Positions 22,001 through 30,222 of a stretch of 64,000 bases of DNA are shown here, piece by piece. Source of the DNA: Lepidonotus clava (lineage: Eukaryota > Annelida > Polychaeta > Phyllodocida > Polynoidae); assembly GCA_936440205.1 (NCBI GenBank), contig OW387136.1, positions 51,792,232-51,856,231 on the forward strand, written 5' to 3'. The notes under the pieces are model-generated. The model did no database searches. It saw only the letters and a list, made by a program, of their open reading frames with translations, and had not been told where the DNA came from. The position numbers were made by a program, and so were the translations under genes. The first letter of the stretch is position 1; each line of letters starts with the position of its first letter.

Positions 22001-23520
22001 GGCAGTCATTTTTGTCTAAATTCTTACAAACAGTCACTCAGAGATTAAATTGTCATCACTCTTTCACTTCTGGTAGAATGCCCACAGGCAATGCCAGAGT
22101 GGAGCGTTTACACAGGACTCTAGAAGATGTCATAGCTTGCTATGTCACCGATGACCACAAGGACTGGCCACAACTGCTCCCTGTAGCTCTGTGGACAGTC
22201 AGGTCTACGGTATCAGCCAGAACAGGATTCGCACCATACCAGCTGCTTTTTGGCCGCGAACCTGTTCCTATGGGCGTGACTGAGTTGCCATTGCTGGGCA
22301 GCCTGCCTGAAACAGATAAAGAGAAATATACATTAGTGCATAAAGTGATCAATACTTTTTCTACTACAGCGAAATATGTTACTGAACAGTATAATAAAGA
22401 AATGCGGGACCGCCTGGATGAAAAGGCCAGACCATTACATTTACAGGTTGGTGATCTTGTACATTTCTATGACCCAACTTGTGCTGATAACAGACGATCA
22501 AAGTTCTCACCAAAATATAAAGGGCCATTTAGGGTTATTGAAACAAAAGGGGATCATTTAGTTAAATTGCTATCACTACAAACACAAAAAGAGGTTCCAC
22601 ATTTTGTCAATATTTCTAAGTTAAAACGAGCCTATACTTCATGGAGCCCAGCCAATGCCCCTCTACCAGAGAAAGACCTTTCTGGCCAGCCTAACACTAG
22701 TTCTAATGATATTGTGCAAACCGTTCCTACAGAAGCTAGCACCAAGGAAACAGCGACCACTGAAGTAAAGGCACCTATAGGTCACACAGGAGACCCGCTC
22801 TCCACTGCCACACCCCACCAGAGGGTCGACACTCAGGTTGGGGGTCCTCGTGGACGTAAGAACACGGGGAAAGCGTCACGACGGATAAAACGGCCAAATC
22901 GCGTACATACTGACAGTAAGGAGGCTACCCCTGAGGAGCCTGCCCCCACCCACCCCACCAAGCCCTCACAAGAGGCACAGCCAGTGGTCAAGCCCTTCGT
23001 ATCTCAAGGTGCAGCGAAGGCAAAATTCTCTTCTCCTCTAGCTGCTGGAGGAAAGGGAGCCGCCATGGGGCCGGCGGTACAGACTGGTTCGACCCTCACA
23101 CCAGTCAGTGATCAAAGCCGCAGAATGTCGGATACTGCGCATTCCCCTATTTCACAACATAAGGGAGTGAGGGCCCACATCAGCACACCCAAACATACTA
23201 CACATACATATAAAAAGGACAGTTCAACCCTAACTGCCACCAGTCAATCACCGGACACCGGAGGGACCACATCCACTCCACACATGCCTACACAGACACC
23301 TGTTGCTGATACCACTCAAGACACCTCTCCTCTACACACTCAAGATAAGTATTACACTATTAAATTCATCTCTGGCAAGCGGATTTTGCCTTCAGGAGAG
23401 GTTCTCTATCTCACCAAATGGAGCAATCAGAGGAAGAGAACATGGGTGAAGGAATCTGACTTCCATCCATCTTTTGATCCAGAACATTTATATTTACAGC
23501 ACAAGCATAATCGCACATAA
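19006..23520 (+). CDS. Pol polyprotein: protease, RT, RNase H, integrase, chromodomain-like tail
   Basis: 1504 codons counted from 19006, -1 frame to gag. In order: aspartic protease DSGASHSF (D42); reverse transcriptase with VVQKKDGKPRLCTDFR and the catalytic YLDD at 482-485; RNase H with D631, the EKEALAV Glu, and TDHKPL; a His-His-Cys-Cys zinc module ending C905NTC; the integrase core D937, D997, E1033 with the D-x59-D-x35-E spacing; and the GPF motif KYKGPFRVIE. A Thr/Ser/Pro-rich linker of about 200 residues follows. The tail (1448-1498, YTIKFISGKRIL...GEVLYLTKWS...TWVKESDF) resembles a chromodomain. The catalytic motifs are present and the frame is open throughout. Confidence 0.95.
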   Translation: MHSEISMSLCTLKSQIGCSPSKIEPIAITVSFGDVECQAVIDSGASHSFIGKRVYDRIPGQNIIDTSVPHSRTITLGDFSEVTVVEDARILFKLANVNVCFNFQILSDLIYDVILGRDFLAATKAQIDFQTKVITFFRDNTVTPMGPEEIPPMSESVIPVKIKDSEKGVPQVLEPTDISRVLAACAVYAGEGIPWIKIINPTDSAISIDESDVLAYASKDYSVPDICDSELSEFLYGRDTPKPILALLDNKISPHKANLIPPNHSQKPADKELIASIDLSKSSLDQEQKEQLRDLLLKNRQALAFSLDELGRCDLAPMTIRVDESGGPISSRPYRYSPMKMDIIDQQIKQLLDLGVIEPSLSAWRSPLVVVQKKDGKPRLCTDFRLLNSITFKDKFPMPTTRSLFLYMAYKKPTIWSALDLLSGYHQCTIAQESRQYTAFECPMGVFQYARIPFGLCSAPWRFTRVLALALKGLVPRVCLAYLDDIIVYDSTFEEHLNSLNLVLQALIRANLKLKPEKCDWCRDQIDFLGYSINAEGLKTQPRILTKIHHFGIPHNVKTTQSYLGLCNYYRSFIPGFSQIAKPLYDLTKKGVKFEWTDEANKAFFELKQAFTHDRILIHPDFGLDFYLLSDSSDTAGGAALCHLKDNLYRPISFWGAVFNERECNYTVSEKEALAVIRALHSFEDIVQGYKTIIVTDHKPLLSLLRNANKSPTPRIRRWGLYLSAFDIDIIYEAGKTHFLADYLSRTQTGEPNPEECLPSVGGELMPLSLAQSTDDPLSLENIRKEQQQDSECIILYQYLRDGIVPDDPDQAKSVVARAQFLDIIEPGIICHFRNIKATKAAKDLIRLKPQILIPVSLVYHVLTRLHDDILAGGHVGRNALNIKVADRFYWRNMHKDILNYVLSCNTCALRKRVPHPRALAKSWEEPSRPWEAVQTDYIGPLTTASDGSKYIITFIDLATGWPEAFATKDSTGPTAAFAFLSGIVARYGKVDRIHSDRGQSFLSKFLQTVTQRLNCHHSFTSGRMPTGNARVERLHRTLEDVIACYVTDDHKDWPQLLPVALWTVRSTVSARTGFAPYQLLFGREPVPMGVTELPLLGSLPETDKEKYTLVHKVINTFSTTAKYVTEQYNKEMRDRLDEKARPLHLQVGDLVHFYDPTCADNRRSKFSPKYKGPFRVIETKGDHLVKLLSLQTQKEVPHFVNISKLKRAYTSWSPANAPLPEKDLSGQPNTSSNDIVQTVPTEASTKETATTEVKAPIGHTGDPLSTATPHQRVDTQVGGPRGRKNTGKASRRIKRPNRVHTDSKEATPEEPAPTHPTKPSQEAQPVVKPFVSQGAAKAKFSSPLAAGGKGAAMGPAVQTGSTLTPVSDQSRRMSDTAHSPISQHKGVRAHISTPKHTTHTYKKDSSTLTATSQSPDTGGTTSTPHMPTQTPVADTTQDTSPLHTQDKYYTIKFISGKRILPSGEVLYLTKWSNQRKRTWVKESDFHPSFDPEHLYLQHKHNRT

Positions 23521-24781
23521 GGTGTTGCCTTATCAACTTTCTTATTGTCCCTACTCCTTAAATATTGCGGTCATTTCAATTTTCAAACAACTAAGGGACA
23601 CTTTATCTTTACAGGCATACCTACTTAGTAAGTACTCCACTCACCATGTTTGTCTGATATATTATTATTACCTTTATTGGTCTTTGTTAGTTATAACTGA
23701 TAACTATGGTCCTTATTCTAACACAATGGCATTGATGCAGTCCACATAATTACAGGATTTCTCTTGTAGGCTAGTCTCAGTATTACTTACATCGGTTCAT
23801 TACTTCTTTTTTCTGGTTCTCACTGTTCCTGATTGCAAGGTTCTCTTCTTGCTCAGTTAAATATAATTGTTATTTTTCTTTCAATACCCTTAGTTAATGC
23901 CCTTGCTCTACGGTGTGGTCGGTACACATGGGGTTATATCTGCCCATTAAGCTAAGGGATATTCTATTTGTTTTATTGTATTAGAAATGTTTGTACTTAC
24001 ATTTGGGGCTTAGCCTGCAGACTTCACTGCCCAGAGGTTCCTGGGGTGGGGGAGCCCTGGGCCTGGCCGGGGTCCGCTGGTCCTCGGTGTGGGTTGGCCG
24101 GAGGCTGGCTGGGGCCGGTCACCGCCGGCTTGCGCAACATTCCACGAATAGTTGGGCATCGATCGTTCGGTGCCTGTGGGTTTACCAGGTCTGTGGGATC
24201 CACATTCTGAAGATCCGTGGGCATTTTCCCCTCTGCCTGGGTGGTGTTGTCCACAGCCTGGGTACTGGCTGCAACATGGTCACTGTGGCCCGGGTCGAAT
24301 TGTGAAAAATACTGCCCCACAACTGAGTTGGAGTCACTGCCTTGACCGGTTTGGGAGTCGTGCCCTCCACCTCGTGAGGCCACCACCGCTGCCCCCGGGC
24401 CCCCCCCCACCCCCTGGGCATCACCACCACCAACACCACCTCCCGTCGCCAAAATACCCATAAAAGGGTTAAGTCCAAAGGAGGAGCACTGGTGCACCAC
24501 TCCCAGTCTTGGTGGATCAACTGTGGATCCATGCACTACATGGATTACAGTACTTCCCACAGGGAACAATCCTTCTACAATAATAACGTGGGTTGCCCCA
24601 CCTACTTCCGCGACTCCAAAGGACGTGTTCATCTTCATCAGCTGCTTACCATCTAATGATTAATCTGTACATGTGTTCTTTCTACATTTCAGGTAAAGGG
24701 CCCAATATCCTTGGCTCCAATATCGGGTTGTTCCTTTCATCTTCCCCGCCCCTTGGGTTCAAAGGGACTTCCCACCATAAA
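23521..24781 (+). other. pol-env gap with env splice acceptor
   Basis: About 1.2 kb between pol and the envelope start. The first 450 bp are AT-rich; 24020-24560 is GC-rich, with an open frame on the other strand. A pyrimidine tract and 'tacatttcag' ending at 24692 look like a 3' splice acceptor. Env of errantiviruses and retroviruses is made from a spliced RNA, so this is the likely env acceptor. The splice is inferred. Confidence 0.5.
24024..24638 (-). CDS. Antisense open frame of unknown function (204 codons)
   Basis: ATG at 24638 on the minus strand opens 204 codons ending at 24024, inside the GC-rich gap between pol and env. The N-terminal 60 residues look protein-like (THVIIVEGLFPVGSTVIHVV). 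The rest is Gly/Pro/Gln-rich, with a Gly run from the CCACC repeats on the other strand. There is no domain I recognise. The frame may simply follow from base composition. Antisense genes do exist in some retroviruses (HBZ of HTLV-1), so it is listed at low confidence. Confidence 0.25.
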   Translation of the reverse strand: MKMNTSFGVAEVGGATHVIIVEGLFPVGSTVIHVVHGSTVDPPRLGVVHQCSSFGLNPFMGILATGGGVGGGDAQGVGGGPGAAVVASRGGGHDSQTGQGSDSNSVVGQYFSQFDPGHSDHVAASTQAVDNTTQAEGKMPTDLQNVDPTDLVNPQAPNDRCPTIRGMLRKPAVTGPSQPPANPHRGPADPGQAQGSPTPGTSGQ

Positions 24782-27493
24782 ATGGCCATAAAGTCTACCG
24801 GGGCCATTCCCCTCGTCGTCATGACTGCTGTGGTGATAATGTCTTTTTCTCATACAATAGCACGTGGCATGCCCAACCTACATGCGAAACCCATTCTTAG
24901 GGAGCAGTATGGGGTTGTGTTCTTACCAGGTAAATTGATTAGTACGGCAGATTCAAATCATGTTTATGCAGGATTCAAAATTAGAATTCCATGGCTAAAT
25001 GACTCTCTCAGTGTTAGTCCAACACTGGAATTTTGTAACCACAGAATTAAATATTCCAATCGGCGTGCACAGAGTAGTTTTCAGGAAATATGTAGACAAT
25101 CCAGACAGATCTTAACAGTACTACAAACCATAATTAGACAGCTCTATGCACTACAGTCTGCTCATGTAAGGGAAATATTACAGTCAGTCCCGGGGACAGC
25201 TTTTGTCTGGGATCCCTCCAGGCAGAGGAGGGGCCTGATGGATTTTGTAGGAGAGATCAGCTGGTATTTATTTGGCACAGCCAAAGACTCAGATCTTCAG
25301 GCTCAAAAATTAATGATCCTTGCAGCTCAGGAAAATGTTGAAATTAATTCAAAGAATTTGGCAAAATTAGCAAATGTTACAGCAGTCAATTTTGACAGGG
25401 TTGACACTAAACTGAACTGGTTGAACACTGAAATTGAGGCCATAAATGACAACTTACATGCACTCACATCTTCACTGGAAGAGTTGGTGGCTGATGTAGA
25501 TAGTCAGAGAATATTACAAACTGTAACTACAACAATATTAACTCATCATTTGTCAGTAATGTCATATATGCAAAGCATGCTCACCAAAACTTCTGACTTC
25601 GCAGTCGGTGTACAGAACCTACTGCGGGGTCAACTTACACCTGCAATAGTACCACCTAATGATCTTAAAGATTCACTTTCTGGATTAGCTGAGGTACTGA
25701 GAAAAGAGTACCCTCGCTTCAAAATTGCTTTCTCTTCTCCTCCATTTTACTATGATAATATAAAGCCACATTTTATGATCGCTGGCAGTGAACTACTGGT
25801 TTATATCAAGGTACCAGTTGCATCAGACATACATATTTTTCGGGTTTTCTTTATCAAAGAGTTTCATGTTCCAATACACATGCATAATACTTCACAAACT
25901 GATGGAACTATAATTACTGGCCTACCTGCAGAAGTAGCAATATCTATTGATAATAGGTATTATGTTCCTTTGGAATCTTTTTCTTCTAGACAATGCACAG
26001 GTGATGAATTGTTAATCTGTTCAGATATTCCATACATTAAACCAACAACTAGTGACACTTGTGTTGCTGCTCTTATTAGAAATGATAGAGAGGATATTAG
26101 GAAATTATGCATTTCAAAATTTGTAGTAAATCCTATATTCCAGGAATTTGCAATGTATGTCGATGAGACTAACTTGCTTTTGGTCAGTAATAGTAGAAAA
26201 GGTGAGATAATTTGTAAAAACAGAAAACCAGAAACTCTATACATACATTACTTCGCTATTATTGAACTTGGGTGCCAATGTTCCATTCAGTCCTCAAATC
26301 TTTGGCTACCCTACCAGCTAAAAGGCTGTGCAAGACAAATTTCTGAAGTTTCTGTCCATTTCCCACTTAATGATGCTTTCCTATTTACTTTTAATTTATC
26401 TGGAAAACTTCAGGCTGCCATGGATATGGAGCCATGGAGAATTCCAAACCCTATTCCTGACAGAAAAAGAAGAGAAATTCAAAATATTGGTTCAAATCAA
26501 CCACTGATTGATCTAAAAACATTGGCTAATAATATTCATGAAGATTCACTCAGGCCTACCAGGCAACTTAATAATCATTGGCTCACTGGGGTGACCAGTT
26601 GGGGAAAACAGGCATGGAGCATGGGTATAGCAATTCTGGCTATAGCTGTGGCTGTGTTCTTTGTCTACATAATGTGGAAAAGGTACCGTTCTGTGCTGTT
26701 GGCCCTGGCCACCACAAATACACAGCAAGCTTCTGCTACACCTGCTACACCTTTTTTCAATGAACCTGAAACTTTAGATTCAGGATCAACATGGCGTACA
26801 CCGTCAGTGGACTTTTTATTGCTCCTTTGTTTAATCTTAATTGCTATTCTAATGACAATTTGGGTTCTACTTCAGTTATGTCGCTTTAATCAGACTGAGG
26901 AAAAACATGGTCTGTATCTCCAAATCATTACACAAAAAGATAATTATTACATATTCCTTATGAATTTAGACCACCCTGGGGACTGTACCTACACATGTTC
27001 AGGACCTCTAATGTCATCCTGTGAATTAAAAATTAGGTTTGCAAAAGCCCAACTCAAAATTCAATGGGGTATCCAGGTTTTACTCTTTCCACCGGATGAC
27101 ACCCAACCTTTGGAACTCTCATTACCACTCATTGTTCAGATCCCAAACTCTCTGGCTAAGGAAATGAATAAGGCCAAGGTCGGAATCAAGGTCAGGGTCA
27201 TTCGCATAATTGCGGGTGTGCCTGTCCCACTTATTCGGTACATAAACCCCCATTCAGCCCTGGGTTGGACACTCATCAGACCGGCTCAGAGCACTGCACA
27301 TGGGTATCTGGAGTTAGTGCCTATACAGGACTTAGCACACAGACACACAGCAGACACAGACAATACAGGACAACTGACTGCAGCTGACACAACTCCACTT
27401 CCACTCACTGATAACCAGACTCAGGACTTCATACACACACCACCAACTGCTCCTGACCAAGCATTGGTGCTTCACAACACCACACACACATAA
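24782..27493 (+). CDS. F-like envelope glycoprotein with a second membrane segment
   Basis: I chose the ATG at 24782 (903 codons) because a hydrophobic signal peptide follows (IPLVVMTAVVIMSF) and it is the first ATG behind the splice acceptor. RQRR at residues 147-150 is a furin-type site, followed by GLMDFVGEISWYLFGTAKDSD. That matches the fusion-peptide region of baculovirus F proteins and errantivirus Env (G..FVG....LFG..D..D). A Cys-rich ectodomain runs to a membrane anchor at about 613-634 (SMGIAILAIAVAVFFVYIMW). A second hydrophobic segment (about 677-700) and a 200-residue tail of unknown type follow, which is longer than usual for the family. The frame is open throughout. Confidence 0.88.
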   Translation: MAIKSTGAIPLVVMTAVVIMSFSHTIARGMPNLHAKPILREQYGVVFLPGKLISTADSNHVYAGFKIRIPWLNDSLSVSPTLEFCNHRIKYSNRRAQSSFQEICRQSRQILTVLQTIIRQLYALQSAHVREILQSVPGTAFVWDPSRQRRGLMDFVGEISWYLFGTAKDSDLQAQKLMILAAQENVEINSKNLAKLANVTAVNFDRVDTKLNWLNTEIEAINDNLHALTSSLEELVADVDSQRILQTVTTTILTHHLSVMSYMQSMLTKTSDFAVGVQNLLRGQLTPAIVPPNDLKDSLSGLAEVLRKEYPRFKIAFSSPPFYYDNIKPHFMIAGSELLVYIKVPVASDIHIFRVFFIKEFHVPIHMHNTSQTDGTIITGLPAEVAISIDNRYYVPLESFSSRQCTGDELLICSDIPYIKPTTSDTCVAALIRNDREDIRKLCISKFVVNPIFQEFAMYVDETNLLLVSNSRKGEIICKNRKPETLYIHYFAIIELGCQCSIQSSNLWLPYQLKGCARQISEVSVHFPLNDAFLFTFNLSGKLQAAMDMEPWRIPNPIPDRKRREIQNIGSNQPLIDLKTLANNIHEDSLRPTRQLNNHWLTGVTSWGKQAWSMGIAILAIAVAVFFVYIMWKRYRSVLLALATTNTQQASATPATPFFNEPETLDSGSTWRTPSVDFLLLLCLILIAILMTIWVLLQLCRFNQTEEKHGLYLQIITQKDNYYIFLMNLDHPGDCTYTCSGPLMSSCELKIRFAKAQLKIQWGIQVLLFPPDDTQPLELSLPLIVQIPNSLAKEMNKAKVGIKVRVIRIIAGVPVPLIRYINPHSALGWTLIRPAQSTAHGYLELVPIQDLAHRHTADTDNTGQLTAADTTPLPLTDNQTQDFIHTPPTAPDQALVLHNTTHT

Positions 27494-28139
27494 TTTCAGT
27501 AAGTTCTTTTCATTTTACACAGACATTTTACTCTGACATTCTACCAAAATTACACATTCACACTACTTTGCCTTACTTTTAGACAGACATTTTACTCTGA
27601 CATTCTACCAAAATTACACACTTACACTACACTTGTCCTTATTTTCATTGACTTGTGGACACATTTCCTACACTCACACTCTTCAAAACTTACACATACT
27701 TTACAGTTTCTGCTACATCCACTGACAGGGAATCTCAAATTGACATCCTACCAACTTCACACACACATTGTTTTCTTTAGTTCTATTGGATCCTACACAG
27801 GCATCTTACATAGACATTTACCAAATTTATACACACGTCATAACCACTTCTTAGTAACATTTGGCTGCTGCAGATATTTTTGGATACACACAGTACTTAT
27901 ATTCTGATACACACACATACACATACACACATACACACATATACACATCATACTCCTAGTCAGTTCTACTTGTTATACAGGTACATTCATATTTTGCTAC
28001 ATTCTGACACTTCTAAAAGGGATTGATTTCTTATATCCCAGAAATTTGACATTGTCTTGAACAAACTACACAACACAGTAACTTCGCCTTAAGTATATTT
28101 GATTAACAAATTTACCACACACACACACACACAAACCAA
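27494..28139 (+). other. CA-rich gap with a 64-bp tandem duplication
   Basis: Non-coding, rich in 'acacac' on the plus strand. A 37-bp stretch starting 'cagacattttactctgac' occurs at 27520-27556 and again at 27584-27620. The tract 'accacacacacacacac' directly precedes the next ATG. No splice acceptor stands out. Confidence 0.7.
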
Positions 28140-29225
28140 ATGACAGACACACACCATCAGTCCACCGCTGGCACCATTGGTCGGTTGTCGCCAACACCAT
28201 TGGACAACAGGACCAACAAGCTCCCCTCATACCACCATTGGTCGGGGATGCCTGACCTGGGCAACCGGTGCGCGTCCACCCTGCAGTCCCTCCTGAGGCA
28301 TGATGACCCACCCCTGTTTACGCCTCCGCCGACAGGGGAGTCTGCGGAGGCAAGCGCAGGGGGCCCGTCCGAGAAGAGCACCGCGACGTCGCCGGAGGGG
28401 CCTGAATCGCCAGTGGAGGCCTGGTCGACCTCCCCGCCCTGGCAGGCCGACTCCCAGCCCTGGAGGGCCGGCCCCCAGCCCGGTCAGTGCAGCTCCCAGG
28501 CCTCGCAAGCCAGCTCCCAGCCCTGGGGATCCAACTCCCAGCCAATTGACCTGCGGGCCTTGCCACCCTGGAGGCACCGGGCCATGGCCTCTGGACCCCA
28601 GGGGGTTGGTCGAGGGGAAGCAGCCGCAACTCAGGGAAGAATACCCCTGAGTGCATTAGCACCTACTAGGACCAGCTCGAACTCTCGCCAATTGGGTGTG
28701 GTTGACGGACCATCGCCTCCACACCCGATCTCTGTACCACCTACCCCACTGACGGCCACTGTCGGACCCGTCACCCACACAAACAGTACTACATATTCCA
28801 ACGCCAATACTTCAGCCGCCTGGGCACCTACAGACATGCGGGTGGTGCCAGCCGGCACCCACCTCCTCAACAACATAGTGACCCCTGCTGGACCCTTCAC
28901 AATAGGACCTTTGAACATTCTCAATTTTCATAGGCAACTACTCAACCAAATGAACTGGTTCGCGCGGCAGTGGGCGCTGCCGCCGCGACCAAATATGCGC
29001 CATCACCGGGTGTCGCCCCCCCAGTTTGCGGACATATCTGACGGAAACGGTCGTTTCATGTGTGAGATGTGCGGAAAGAGGTATAAGTGGGGGTCCAATC
29101 TTAACCGACACATCAACACGGTTCATGCGCAGGGACCATACAGGTGCTATGCCTGTATGGCCATTTTTACCTCTGCACATAAATACTTCTACCACACCAG
29201 GCGCTGCCAGCCATCAACACCATAG
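28140..29225 (+). CDS. C2H2 zinc-finger accessory ORF of the retroelement
   Basis: 361 codons from the ATG at 28140. The first 240 residues are Pro/Ser/Ala/Gln-rich and look disordered. The C-terminus has a classic finger, C308-x2-C311-x12-H324-x4-H329 (CEMCGKRYKWGSNLNRHINTVH minus its edges), with a TFIIIA-type core. A second, variant finger follows: C336-x2-C339-x12-H352-x3-C356. It sits between env and the 3' LTR, a place where complex retroviruses keep regulatory genes, but common gypsy elements have no such gene. A role in binding the element's own DNA or RNA, or host DNA, is inference. Base composition is clearly more GC-rich than in env. Confidence 0.65.
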   Translation: MTDTHHQSTAGTIGRLSPTPLDNRTNKLPSYHHWSGMPDLGNRCASTLQSLLRHDDPPLFTPPPTGESAEASAGGPSEKSTATSPEGPESPVEAWSTSPPWQADSQPWRAGPQPGQCSSQASQASSQPWGSNSQPIDLRALPPWRHRAMASGPQGVGRGEAAATQGRIPLSALAPTRTSSNSRQLGVVDGPSPPHPISVPPTPLTATVGPVTHTNSTTYSNANTSAAWAPTDMRVVPAGTHLLNNIVTPAGPFTIGPLNILNFHRQLLNQMNWFARQWALPPRPNMRHHRVSPPQFADISDGNGRFMCEMCGKRYKWGSNLNRHINTVHAQGPYRCYACMAIFTSAHKYFYHTRRCQPSTP

Positions 29226-29351
29226 GCAGCGCCTTGGCCTCGGGAGAGGTCAACCCGGGTCGTGGCCTTCATCTAAAGGTCACGAGGTCTGCCATATTAA
29301 CTCACCCTCAGCAGTGGACACTGACACTCATCACCGGTCTGCGGCCCGAGC

Positions 29352-29918
29352 ATGACCTCCCAGTGCCCACTCTGTGTCAACATGGACACGCTGCACCTCC
29401 AACGGAACAGCGCTCCTGCACCTGGTTTCCAACCTGGCCAGGGGAGGGGCAGTAGGACCTCATCACTCTCTGATGTCCAGGAAGGCCCCGCGCCTCAGCC
29501 GCGCCCTCGGGTCCACAGGCCTTCACGCCCAGCAAGGCCGGTGACCTACCAACAGCGTCGACACAGGTCCGTGCCCCCGGCTTGGCTCTTCTACATCCAG
29601 GCTGGGGCCAGGGGGTACGAGCGGAGGACAGTGGAGGCGGTGTGGGCACGCCTCACGGAGATGCGGCGACTGCCATGGCGACAGCGGAGTCGCTCTCTCC
29701 GAGATGGCTTGGCGTTGTCTGCAGCTCAGGATCCACGCATCACAGGTACTGTTCTTGGAATGCTGAAGCGTCAAGCTGAAGAAGACGAGATGAGGGACAA
29801 CCAACTTCTACATGCATGTCACCGTGACTTTAAGTTAAACTCTGGGCCTATATACCCATTAAGATCTTTCGTGGACTTGGTTGTCAGACGACGTCTGGAC
29901 CATCAGCAGGGTAATTAA
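29352..29918 (+). CDS. Basic ORF of unknown function in the retroelement
   Basis: 188 codons from the ATG at 29352, 127 bp behind the zinc-finger ORF. The N-terminus has a CPLC knuckle (MTSQCPLCVNMD), then a Pro/Arg-rich linker. From about residue 70 comes a helical-looking basic domain (WLFYIQAGARGYERRTVEAVWARL...PWRQRSRSLRDGL). I do not recognise the family. High GC, shared with the preceding ORF, suggests the two arrived together. It could also be the 3' part of a spliced product. Confidence 0.45.
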   Translation: MTSQCPLCVNMDTLHLQRNSAPAPGFQPGQGRGSRTSSLSDVQEGPAPQPRPRVHRPSRPARPVTYQQRRHRSVPPAWLFYIQAGARGYERRTVEAVWARLTEMRRLPWRQRSRSLRDGLALSAAQDPRITGTVLGMLKRQAEEDEMRDNQLLHACHRDFKLNSGPIYPLRSFVDLVVRRRLDHQQGN

Positions 29919-30222
29919 CATCTACAGGTTGGATTTGGTGGACTTCCCCGGGCAAAAAACTATTACACTACTAACTTATGTAACCTATTTATGTATACTT
30001 CTGTCATCTTAGTTATGTAATTTAACAGTACAACACAAAGATATTCATGTAAACATTTAGACTGAACTTGCACTTGAAACAGAAATTTAGAAATAGAGTA
30101 AGGGAAGAAAAACTGAAACTGGAATTGTAAATAAGCTAGTAAGAAATTCTCTGATGGGTGATACATCACTGCCATGGCGACAGCGGAAGAGTGTATCACT
30201 CATCACAAGAAACCCCCGCGAG
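29919..30222 (+). other. Pre-LTR region with hairpin; no clear polypurine tract
   Basis: AT-rich, then a hairpin at 30153-30204 with arms GATGGGTGATACA / TGTATCACTCATC (12 of 13 paired). Its loop contains ACTGCCATGGCGACAGCGGA, a 20-mer that also occurs at 29669-29688 inside the basic ORF. Purine-rich text lies at about 30080-30120 and 30182-30191, but the bases next to the LTR (acccccgcgag) are not a typical polypurine tract. Confidence 0.6.

Noticed and set aside
28300-28662. Arg/Pro-rich frames on both strands across the zinc-finger ORF
   Set aside because: GC-rich shadows. Only the frame at 28140-29225 has fingers with correct spacing.
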